Assembly: GCA_911728455.2 (NCBI GenBank)
Contig: OU452225.1
Location: forward strand, 1,103,501 to 1,167,500
Origin: Marthasterias glacialis
Lineage: Eukaryota > Echinodermata > Asteroidea > Forcipulatida > Asteriidae
Length of the DNA: 64,000 nt
Direction of reading: 5' to 3'
Part shown: positions 33,301 through 44,700 of the stretch, in pieces
How positions within the stretch are numbered: the first letter of the stretch is position 1
Layout: each line of letters opens with the position of its first letter
Translations under genes and position numbers: made by a program
The notes under the pieces: model-generated
Seen by the model: the letters and a program-made list of their open reading frames with translations, nothing else
What the model was told of the DNA's origin: nothing
Databases searched by the model: none

Positions 33301-34470
33301 CTTGCAAAGGTACAACTTCCTCTCTATCAATATCGCTTGTATTGTTACTGTATGAAACTGTATAATGGTTATTCAATCATGTTTATTCGTGTTGTTTACA
33401 GCTTTAGTGACTGCTGTAAAATGTTTGTCAAAACTGTTGTTACTTGACCGTCAATGGAAACTTATCTACTGCAAAATATATGTTACGTAACTTGTCTATA
33501 ACCTATATAATGTATACTCAGTTTTGGTTTAATTTGGTACGTTGTACTGGTATTTTAAAAATGTACACAAGACGTTTAGATGTACATGTAGAAGGATGTT
33601 GTACACAAAACGAAAGAGCTGTTCAGTGACTTAATCATGGATTCTTAGAATTTGTTAAGGGTCCATGCATTAGGGAACCAGGATGTGTTTTACTATCTTT
33701 GTATTCCTGACCACATTGTAGGGAAAAGTTTAAAATCGTCGACAGGTTAAATGCTAGCGATGGGTGGGTAACCATCTTTGGTTGTGTCTCGATCTAGCTG
33801 CTATGGTTAGGCCGTTGGTAACAGTGACAACGTTGAAGAATGGATAGTTCCCGATAGACACCATTTTTACGGGAAACGTGGGTATGGCTTTGTGCTGCGT
33901 CAGGCATTCTCATGCAGCCAAGTGGTTCTCCGACCAATCACATGCAAGGAATTTGATAAGACTCCCGCGTGCAGCACACGTTATTTCCGCAAAACACATA
34001 GCTGTGCATTAAAAAAAATTCTAGTTGCTCGCTAAGATGGCCGACTTTACCCTCTGTCACTTCAAGTGGGAACTATCTATAGCATTTTCATTGATTTGGC
34101 CATTGCCACTGCTGAAGCAGTCAATTGGGGACACTGCCTTGGGCTGACTACTAGTTGTATAAAAGAAGACAGACTTCCAACTGGTACTAATTTCTTCCAT
34201 TAACTGTCTGATCAGTCTGGTGATAGGCTGTCATGTGGTGGATGCAACAAGGGGCACTCAGTTGATTCAGGAAAAGTTGCTTCACCCTAAAAACAACCAT
34301 TTCTGTTAGGGCAGTCAGTCGTTTGTATTGCATAAAAGGCAGAAAAGTGGAGTTGAAGTCACTAACTACATCTAGGACATGACTATGCAAGTATTTTACT
34401 TGGATATATATTTTTAGACAAGAAGCTATTGTAGAATGACAAATATTTTGCATTTTTTCGTATACAAAAA

Positions 34471-34622
34471 TTGACCTTGATTATGGTGCAGCCATCTTGC
34501 TTTCTCCTCCAAACTGAGGCTGGAAGGGAAAGTAGTCTGGTGCCTTTCTGTACCATAAGCATTAGAAGTACTTGCAAACAGGAAATGTGACAAAGATGGT
34601 GGATTTAGCTGGGTAAAGGTCT
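34471..34622. mobile_element. TA-flanked MITE, diverged copy 4
   Basis: Ends TTGACCTTGATTATGG and GGGTAAAGGTCTAA; interior GAGGCTGGAAGGGAAAGTAG matches copy 2. Confidence 0.6.
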
Positions 34623-36989
34623 AAGTTGTTCTAGGCTGTAGGGTTCAGAGCTTGCAAGTTGTCTTTGAATGTGAAGCTCAACACTGCTGTTGTCTTTCTA
34701 GTGTGTTTTAATAACTATGGAATTGGGAATTGAATTAAGTGAAATGCTTTGTATTCAGAATTGATGATTGAAATCTTCCAAAAGTTCAATACACAGAAAC
34801 AAAATGTTTAAGTGGAAGAGATTCAGAAAATCCTGTTGACATTAAATCTGGTTAAACAGCACAAAATACAAAACGCTCTAAGATTAGAGTAATAAACTCG
34901 CAAAAAGTGTTCCTCTACATCCCACTTCTGACACCGAGTCTATTTTATTAATTTTACCGAGATAATGGTAAAATACCAGTAATTCCATTTGAATATACAC
35001 TATCCATAATCTTCATCATGTATATACTTCATTGGTAATGGGAACTCAAGGGGAAAAATATCCACACAAAATGAATATAAAGTTGAATTTTACAATGGAA
35101 GTGTTCTTGAGAATTCAGTTATTCTAATGCCTGACATTAACTTAGTTGGTTTGAATTTTTAAATTAATAAGATCCATATTTAAACCCCAAGATAGAAATG
35201 TTGGGATTTTTTGTTCTTGGTATAAAGTATTATTTATGTGTAACTGTGACTTCATTTTTGTATTTTACATTATCTTATTTTATGTTTACACGTCTTTTCA
35301 ACACGTTAAATTTCTGTTGTTTTATTTGGTACTTATACGTGTACCCAATTGGTGAAGCTTATTTGGCTCTTAATTATTGTAGCTACATATATTTTACAAA
35401 ATTATGTATCTTACTTTTATACAACCATAAATAACTAGGGGACAAGGTTTTTTCAAAGAACGAAGGTCGAGGTATAAACAGCTTTTTGCAATTTTTCAAC
35501 AACAAAACAATTCAAAAAAACAAAAAACGAAGCTTCAGTGAAAAATTTTATCAGTGTGTAGTTGGCAATTGTATTTGCATTGTGTAAATTGTTTTTTTTT
35601 TTTGGTGTGCTGTGATTTTAAACGTGAAGCGCAATTTTTTCACAAACAAGACAATCATCTGATTTAGCGGTAGCTCAATGTTTGGAAGTATATGGGTCAA
35701 TCTGCATACTAATGCAATAATATTCTATTGTCCATGGATTTATTGCTTTGATTTTCAAAGAGGCACTAATATTTATCGCAGGCTTAAACCAATGAAATTG
35801 AAATCTGACCTTTAACCCTGATCTCAAGGGGTCACCCAGGGACACTCGCAGTGTTGACATGGTATGGCCGATAATAATTACCAGTTCTTACATGGCACAT
35901 TTTACAACAACTTTTCAATGCACTTTACATTAGTGTACACTGGCAAACAATATCAACCTCTACCCTCACAGGTACCCATTTATACCCCTGGGTGAAGAGA
36001 AGCAATTGTAGTAAAGCATCTTGCTCAAGGACTCAATTATCATGACCGGGATTCGAACCCACACTCTGATGACTTAACCACCAGAACTTGGGCCAGGTGC
36101 ACAAGACTTGCTAGAAATAAGGAGTAACTGATCAGTTTGTAGGGTGCTTAGTATTTGTTAGCTCTGGAGGTCAAATGTCTGTCCACTAAATCATCAGTGA
36201 ATTCAGGATGAGATGGCGCCTTGAAGCTTGTTCAGATAAACTTCGTCTTTAAATTAGAATTGGATAAACCTCATCTTTAGAGTAGGGCTTGATAAACCTC
36301 ATCTTTAGAGTAGGGTTTCATAAATCTCGCCTTAGAGTAGGGTTTGATCTGATAAAACCTTGTTCCTGGGTTGTTACGGAATTGCGTATGCTAAATTGTT
36401 CTACACCTACTAAATGGCAGGAAAGTCAATGGATTGCCAATGTATTTTTGTTTGTTTTTATTTTGATGGGAAAAGTTGCAATCTGTTGGTTTTTTTTCTT
36501 CTCTTTTTTTGTCTTGGTTTTTGTTCATTTGCTTATTCAATAATCTAGATAATTTATATATTCTGTAGCTGTAACATTTATTGCAAAACAAAATTACTGT
36601 ATATCTTAAACAAACAAAAAAATTGACTGAAAATTGTGTATATTATTTCTGCAGTTGTATTGGCTTTATGCTCATATGTACAAAAGAAAACCCTGTAAAT
36701 TTCTTATGAAGATTGACGCTGTGTTTTTGATACAGCCAGTTTTGTATAGTACCTGTACATAGGACGGAAAGGAATTTTTTCTATGGTAGAGTTTATAATA
36801 TTTATGTCTTTTTTTTCTTGTTTCCACGGAAAAGACGGCATTTGTGCCTATACTTGAGTCCAAATGAAGCTGTAGGTGAAAAATTCTATTAAAAAAAAAA
36901 GAGATTTTCTACAGGGTGACATATTTTGTAATGTGTGATTTTGTACAGTGTACATGCATTGTGGTCAGTCCAGAATTGTTGATAATTCA

Positions 36990-37009
36990 TGTGTGTGTGT
37001 GTGTGTGTG
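36990..37009. repeat. (GT)n microsatellite
   Basis: Ten GT units. Confidence 0.9.
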
Positions 37010-37137
37010 CAGTTGCTCAGCGTATCCAGGATTCCAGAGTGTTGGGGGGGAAAGCTCATGATTTTTTTTCACAAGGGTTGACTAAAGCTGGGATACCTTG
37101 AGCATATTATAGGGTTTTAAAAAGTACTCCAGTTGAT

Positions 37138-37156
37138 GGGGGGGGGGGGGGGGGGG
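37138..37156. repeat. 19-base G run
   Basis: Longest G homopolymer in the window; others at 5857-5872 and 26521-26533. Confidence 0.9.
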
Positions 37157-37325
37157 ATATTGCAAATTGCAACTTGGGATGGGAAGGGCTAAATGAGTGT
37201 TTTCTGTAGGGCTGGGGGTAGCCGCTGTAACATTGATGTAATTGCAGAAATTTGTCTAGATGAAAAAAATAAAATTGCAAATTGCTTCCCAAGCACAAGG
37301 ACCTGTTTGTATAAATGAAAAAAAT

Positions 37326-37398
37326 GTTTAATGGCCTCACGTTTTGACCCTAGCCTTTGAGAAAGACTCTGCTAGGGTTGAAACGTGAGGCCATTAAC
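37326..37398. repeat. Inverted repeat (hairpin)
   Basis: AATGGCCTCACGTTTTGACC ... GGTTGAAACGTGAGGCCATT with a loop of about 20 bases, in the SASS6 3' flank. Confidence 0.8.
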
Positions 37399-37869
37399 AA
37401 TTTTTTTTAATTTGTCAAGATGGCGCCGTTTCATGCTGCAGTAAGTCTAAAGTTTCAAGAGGGATAATCCCATGGAAATAAAAAAAATGATAAACCTTAT
37501 AAATCGAAGAGTATTTCTAAAAACATTTCAACATGGTGAGCCGCTCCTTAGTATTTTTTCATGATGTTTGTATATTTATCATTTAGCATTGGATTATCCG
37601 CCATTTTGACATTTTTCTGCTAAACGTCCTCATCGGTCATTTCATGACGGAGGCGAATGGGCTAAATGAGTATTTTTCTCAGGGGGAGAGGGAAGCCCTA
37701 AATGAGTGTTTCTTGGGAAAGGGGAAGCCCTAAATGAGTGTTTCCCTATGGTTGACCAAATTAGTATACCTCTTGCAAAACATAAATCTTAAATATAAAA
37801 AAAAATTCTGGTGTGGGGGGTGGGGGACTATCCCAAGATGGGAGGAGTTTGTTGAGACCAACGTATTTT

Positions 37870-37875
37870 TTTAAT
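37870..37875 (-). terminator. Possible SASS6 poly(A) signal (ATTAAA)
   Basis: Minus-strand ATTAAA about 100 bp downstream of the SASS6 stop; no canonical AATAAA is closer. Hexamers of this kind are common in AT-rich DNA, so this is weak. Confidence 0.3.
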
Positions 37876-37975
37876 CGCAAAAAACACCTTAAGCTACTGT
37901 ATAGTTTACATTTATAATAATTTATAGTAAAGGGTAAAGCTTTTTTAGAATCTGATCTTGTTCGAACGGCCCACA

Positions 37976-38177
37976 TTAAGACGTGCCTTGTAGCTGAGCC
38001 GGAAAGTAGGCGCTCATTAGTGGGGGTGCGGAGGTAGCGAGTGCACTGGGTGCCACAGGGGTGCTGCTTAATTGAAGGGGCACAGGTCCCTGTCTCTGGT
38101 TACTCTCTACTGGCCCTCCTGGGATAAGTGGCGGGTGTTGTGGGCGTTGAAGGTACTTTGGATCCAGCGCTGGTTCA
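37976..38177 (-). CDS. SASS6: SASS6 terminal exon 18 with stop
   Basis: Acceptor CTGTCCTAG; completes S, then [20 protein letters not shown], a Gln/Pro-rich linker, and [15 protein letters not shown] followed by TAA (37978-37976). The SAYFP.QL end is shared with human SAS-6. An ATTAAA on the minus strand at 37875-37870, about 100 bp past the stop, is a possible poly(A) signal. Confidence 0.95.
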
Positions 38178-41100
38178 CTAGGACAGAAAAAACAAGATGA
38201 AAGTTAAGTGTAATTTTTTTATTTCTTTACAGGCATATTGTACTTCAAAATATTAATATTTTTAGAGATGCAGGCTCGTCACCATTGCCCTACGGCCATT
38301 TTCGTGGCATGAAAGATCATGTACATGTTCATGTACACACGTCCAACGTGAAACAAGTTGCCTGTCTCATTACAAGAGATACCCGACGGCTATTTTTTCC
38401 CCATGAGCCTGTATCTTTTAAAAACCAAAACAATGTTGTTAAGAAGACAAAGCAAATGGAGGAAGTGCTGTGGTTAAGCTCTAATGAACAGGGCTTGAAA
38501 TTTACACTGGCCCACAGGCCCCGAGGCCAGTGATTTTAACATCGGGCCAGTTAACTCACAACCGGACAAGTCCTGCATTATTGTGTTTTTTGTCCAAATG
38601 AAGACTTTCAGTCTAATAAATATCTTTTGATTCTGTTGGATACTGAAGAATACTTACCCATAAAACAAGCATGACATATGAGATAAATGTTCTCTTAGTG
38701 CTTGTTCAAATTAAACACAGTTCAATGTTAAACTGTCTTGGTATTTTTTTCTCTCATTTCGATTCTGGTCTTGTACAAACAATTCTAGTCCAGTGAAAAT
38801 TTTTAGCTACAAGTCCTGCGGTCTTGTGGATCTTCCCACCAAATTTGAGCCCTGGGCCCAATTTCATAGAGCTGCTTAACGGTCGATTCTGTGCTTACTT
38901 TGCGATTTCCATTTCATAGCGCTGCTAACCGTAAGCACAGCAAGGAAAAGGCATGCTAACCTTCCGGTGCTTACTTTAGGAAAATGAATGACTTAACAAT
39001 GCAAATCCTTGGTGAACGCGCAAGCTGGCCGCCTAATTTTCGTGCTAACCTGTGAAATACGCTTAAGCTTAAGCAAATTTTTCTGCTGTAGTTAGCATGA
39101 ACATTTGCTTACCGTTAAGCAGCACTTTGAAATTGGGCCCTGGTAAAACAGTAGCAGTTTAATACTCTCTTTGGATCAAGTTACGATGCAGCACCGTTTT
39201 TTGCAAATTCTTTACAGGTGTCTATGTCATAGGAAAGGAACCTCCCCCCACCACCCTCCCCCCTCCCCCGACTCCAAAATGGGGTTTTTTCCCCTTACAC
39301 TACTTTGAAAAAATGCATAACTCCACTAAAAATCTACAACTTCTGCACAAGTACTTCATGCAGAAATTGATGTGTTTTCCACGTCAAACTAAACACACTT
39401 TCTGCTAAATTGGACCTGGAAGGGGGGGGGGGGAAGCTGTACAAAAGTAAACATTTTAACAAACAACAACATATTTTTGTAACTTCCTGCTCATGAAAAT
39501 GATAACATGGGACTTCCTAACATATGTTTGACATCATGTTTTAAACATAAGCTCTGTGTTGCACTTGTTATTATTTCACAATATGATGCCATGTTTGTCA
39601 CATAGATCTTGCATGGTTATGTTTTAAACATATGATGCCTTTTGCCACACTTTCCCAGTAATATTTTAAACACATGATGTCATGGGTGGTAATACCAACC
39701 TGTGTCTAGATGCGCTAGGTACAGTCATCGTTGAAGTGTTGTACCCTCTCGGGGTAGAGTCTGGTATGTGGGAGATGGTACTGACTGTGCTTGCTAGATG
39801 AGGGCTGGGCATGGGCCGGTGTCTGGTAGGCGGAACTGCAGGTTGTACCTGACAGATCAGAAAATAAAGAATTAATAATAATAATTAAATGTATTTATAA
39901 AGCGCTTTTACGAGAGAGAACAAAGTGCTGTACAAGAATTGGAAAATAAACCAGGGTTGGGGGAATAAGAGGTGTTTAAGACGTTTCCTGAAAATGGTGA
40001 GAGATAGGGCATCTATGCTGATGGGAAGAATGTTCCAAATTACACATGGGTTATCAGTCATTCATTTAAATTAAATTCATTTCCACATTGTCGTTAACAT
40101 GAAGAAAATTAAATGAGGTTGGCATTGTGAAGACATGTTCAGAAAAAGCAGACTATATGCAAAAACACGAGAACTAACAAAAAACCAACATCTAAACAAC
40201 AACTTACAAATAGACAAAAGTTAAAAATGTGTTTAGCCAACGATTAGGCTATAGAGCGCCAAAGGCACAAGATGGGGAACTCTGGCTGAAATGTGAAATC
40301 TCACTGGATGCCATTTCAGCAAGTAACTCTATTGATACAACAATAGATCAGTACAGACAATGGGAAACAAAGCATTCACTTGCTGAAATGGCGCCCATGC
40401 ATATTTCACGTTCCAACAATAAATAAAGCTCCAGTTCCCCATCTTGCTCCTTGGACGCTCTATAATCTTTGGTTTTTACCTCCACTTCAGTTTTTCGTAT
40501 AAAAAATAGTAAACAGCATACCAAGAGTGCCGAAAAGGGGCTTGTTTGGGAAAAGTGAACAGTTTTAATTGGCCTCAGTGAAGTGCCACCCTAGAAAAAA
40601 TGGTGCCCCCCCCCCCCTGCGCCCCCTAAAATTTTACCCTAGTTTTGCTTACGATTGTCAACTGTACCCCTGTGTTTCTGTATATGGCATGTTTTGACTA
40701 TAGTTTATGTATTTTAACATATTCATATAGAAATTTCACAAGATTAAGATGAATACATTTATTTATTTATTTCAGTGGAAATTGAATTCAAATTCACCCC
40801 CAAGGTATTCCTGCCCATTTTGTACGCGCGCATGAGCCATGGAATGAGATGCATGCTGGTCTAGTTTGTGACACAATGTGTTGATAATTGGACCAGCAAG
40901 CACCTCATTCCACGGCTAACGTGCACGTAAATTTTTTGGGGCGAAATTGTTCATGTAACCATGCCTCATGGGCAGGAATTTCTTTGCGTAACATAGCAAG
41001 TGCCCCCTCTATAGTTCTAAATGAGCATAACTTACCCCTGACGGCCGGTAGGCCACAGTAGACGTGGGAACCTCAAATAATCCGTGCCGTTTTGTCATCT

Positions 41101-41705
41101 GAGCCTCGTTGACTTGCTTGTTCAGCCAGTTGATAACTAAAATACAAATACACATGCGGACCCAATTTGTCATCATCACAATAATCTTGATTGCGACATT
41201 TTGGGACTCAGTCCCTGTGTGTTATAAAGTGTAGTGCACACTTTACGTCATGAGGCGTTTCCAAGCATACCATTGTTGTACAGGCAACTTGACGCCATAA
41301 TTGGCGAGCATACACAGACAGAAGCAGCGTGTGGTGTTTGTGAAAGGGATCGATTGCACAAAGTCAACAATTTCTGAGCACATTGCCGGTCCAACTTCAC
41401 AATACAAATTAACCCATTCTATTGTCTTAATATCATCCACTGGGGTTTCTGAATGATAGTTACACTTAGCCGGGCTGCATGGTGTCATGTGGTGAATGCA
41501 TCTACACAGTACACAGTCAACCCTCCTACTGTCTGACCATTCAATATCATCCACTGTGGTTTTGAATGATAGTTGCACTTTGCCAGCCTGCATGGTAACA
41601 TGTGGTCAATGCATCAACACAAGGTTCTCCCCATGCACAAGCTAGCATATCGGGCCGATACGCGTGAATTACGGGCCGATACGCAGAAATTACGGCCGAT
41701 ACGCA

Positions 41706-41736
<31 letters not shown>

Positions 41737-44700
41737 TTTTTTTTAGATTTTAATATCAAATTCAAACAAAAATCCTAACATAAAAACATTTAAAATGTTT
41801 CAGATTGCACAGTAGAGCTTTTGCAACTAAACATGAACATCAAATAAAAACATTTGCCAACCAGTGGTGTTAGTACGCAAGTGTGATGAGCAAGTTACAT
41901 ATTTCATGGGTAAGGCCCATTGCTTTATCACTGGGTCAGGCATTCCAATCTTATCCAAGTCCAAACATGTTGGTGTGGAGAGGAGGATATTGGAGGATAG
42001 AGGTCACCTGTAGGGAAGTGCACCTTGGGAATAAGAGTTTTAGCAGCCAAGATAAGGACACCTTTCTGCGCACAGGTTCACCACTATACTCAACCCATGT
42101 GGGTAAATGGTTCTAAATAGTTGGTCAACTTGCTGGACTGGAGTAGAAGTGTTACATGTAATCGACCGATCCATAAAAGCTCCGTCTCCTAGCGAACAGA
42201 ACTGATCAATCACGTCTGTGAATGTGCACCCAAAAGCTTAACAAAACTCAAACACAGTAAAATCCAAACATCAAACATAAACAAGCTTCTGCTATTGTTA
42301 AATTTATTTGAATGACAAAGGATGGTGGAAACGAACTGATTGTCCTCACCATTTTCGTTGGTCTTGAGCAACTGTCTGCTTTCCTCAAGTTTTGTTCTCG
42401 TGCTCTCCAGAGATTCTTTCAGACGTTCATTCTGTGAACAGATCAAAAATGAGCCTTTGTGATTGACATATCTCTGAAATATTCTTTATAACAAAAATAA
42501 TAATCTGTCCCTACATAGTGCACATATCCTAGTAACTAGATCAAGTCACTTTACAACATCATCCTTATTTATCGGGCATACTTTAGACCATTCCTCAAAC
42601 TTTCTCAACTCCCTGGGAAGCAAACAACCCCAAGCTGCTTTTGTTTAGTGCTAAAGGTTTAATCCAACATAATACCGTCTCAGCCTTTTCAGGTTCCCAT
42701 AATATACGCCTGGGTTAAGAGAAGCAATTTATGGTTAAGTGTCTTGCTCAAGGACACAAGTGTCAAGACCAGGATTCAAACCCGCACTCTGATGAAAAAA
42801 AGCTATCTGAATTTGAGTTTGACACCACTTAAGGGAAACTAAACAAACCTCACGTTATTTGTGTTTTACCCATACACCAATGTGTTAAGCACTGTATATT
42901 CAGTACTTTCTCGAGTCCTGTGAAAACAATTCCACAGGCATATTCCTCAGGTGGGATTCGAACCCACAACCCCCCACCATTCTATAACAGATGTCTTACC
43001 AACTAGACTACCGAGATTGATAAACAAACCTCCTATCTAAATAAACTACCCTGGACGTCCACACACATCAAATGGTGCTAAGATACAATGCTCAGTATTG
43101 TTATTATTATTAAATCTTTCTGGTAATGAAACCAAGGGACCCTCAAAAGTGACTTGCACTGTGACCCGTAGGCCTGAAGATACCTGTGTAGAGAAGATGT
43201 TGAATATGTTCAGTTTTTAGATGTGGAAGGGAAAAACCCGAAGTAGGGAAAGCCAGGGTAGCGACTGAGAACCCAATCCACATGCAAGGCTCCGGTACCA
43301 AGGCTGGATTCAAACCGGGGTCCACTGAGGTGAAAGGCAGGGAAAGAAACCCTTCAACCAACATGATGCCTACGAGATACAATGTTAAAAAAAAAAAAAA
43401 TTTGCACTGATGCATTGGAAATTTGGATGAGTTAAAATAAACTTGAATTATCCCAAACTCTATGAAGTTGTTATGTCAGATGAGAAATGCTCCTATTAAC
43501 AGCTCCTGCCAATAAATTGTTTCAATACCGTACCGTTTCAATAAATTGTTTCAATACCGTAACAAATTTATCAGAATCCAGCACACCAAGTGTGTTTCAA
43601 TAACCTGGGGAGGATTTCACAAAACAAGTCCTAGCTTATGATTAGTCCTATAAGTTAGAACTAGTTACTCTTCCTATCTCTTCCTATTCCTATCTTTCTA
43701 CTGCCCTTCTGATCAAGTTCAGGAGATAAATCTCTAAACACCACGGCCCAATTTCATAGAGCTGCGAAAGCAGAAAATTGTGTTTTAAATTGTTCTGCTA
43801 AGCAAAAATAAGCAGGATACCAGTCACAGATTGTACACGTGACATGCTCTTTTGGCTGGTAACGTTATTCTGGTAAGCACAATTTTGTTTGTGCTTAGCT
43901 ACTTCTTGTGCTTAGGCAGCTCTATGAAATTGGGACCAGCATACCTCATGCTCCAGTTGTTGGTTCTTGTTCTTCAGTGTGTCTAGTTCTTGCTGATTTG
44001 TTCGAAGTGTTTGGTTCCGTTCCTCAAGGAGTTTCTCCTGCTTCCCTGTGACCGTGTTCTTCAACTTCAGCTGCAGAAGAAGCACAGAAAGACAAGGACA
44101 ATCTAAATGGATCCTAGATGCTACTATATCAGCTTCAACAAATATGCATTTAGTTGTAGGTTGGCCAATGAAAGCATGGGCAAATCAACTCCTCTGCTTC
44201 CCTTAAAGGTCCCATGAATTAATTTTTTTTATTGGTTAAAAAAGGAAGTATGCCTATCATAGTGTATTATTATTTTTTTACATTTTTTACATGCCTATTT
44301 ACCGTAGAAATAACAATTCCTAAAATTAGGGGACTGCCGCGCTCCACCCACCCTTCCTCATTAACATAAAATCTGTGACGTAGACAGTGGACCGGCTGAC
44401 CAGGGCCATGTGTGTGAATATAACACACAATGCATTGTTGACCACTCGGCACCAGAGCTGTCTTTGAAACGTTTGACCACAGTCTACGTCACGAATCATT
44501 GCGCAATCAAATGACACACATTTTCGTGTATTAACGCATAACAAACACATCAAAATAGTCAATGTTATGTTTTGTTAATTTCAAACCGTATATTAAGCCA
44601 CAAAAATGTAATGTGACAAAATACCTCTTCATGGGCCCTTTTAACCAAAGAAGCCTGCCTTTATTCTGAACCATTACAGACCACACACACAGTAGCGTGT

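Larger units (their letters stand above)
26843..37975. other. NFI 3' UTR and convergent NFI/SASS6 intergenic region
   Basis: About 11 kb without a convincing coding exon. The NFI 3' UTR starts at 26843; candidate plus-strand poly(A) signals are ATTAAA at 27460-27465, and AATAAA near 29187, 30486, 33125 and 34889. I cannot tell which is used. The stretch from about 32400 to 36900 is very AT-rich with few repeats, which would fit a long 3' UTR (inference). Repeats: foldbacks 29284-29475 and 29583-29884, a GC-rich tandem repeat 30288-30378, a TA-MITE 34471-34622, SINE-like sequence about 35890-36105, a GT run 36990-37009, a G run 37138-37156, and an inverted repeat 37326-37398. Confidence 0.6.
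39849..41035 (-). other. SASS6: SASS6 intron 16
   Basis: AATAAT-rich repeat with a TTTATAAAGCGCTTT segment (about 39870-39910), an AGAGCGCC-type MITE (40238-40472) and an inverted repeat (40816-40981). Confidence 0.75.
41137..42349 (-). other. SASS6: SASS6 intron 15
   Basis: Imperfect tandem duplication (about 41432-41630), a short GGGCCGATACGC repeat (41653-41708), a TA microsatellite (41714-41737). Nothing recognised in 41760-42349. Confidence 0.75.
42432..43944 (-). other. SASS6: SASS6 intron 14
   Basis: Minus-strand SINE remnants (about 42565-42800 and 42860-43020), a third SINE-like block (about 43150-43375, with a CAAACCGGGGTCC box-B-like segment) and a 'caatttcata' MITE (43746-43936). 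Confidence 0.75.
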
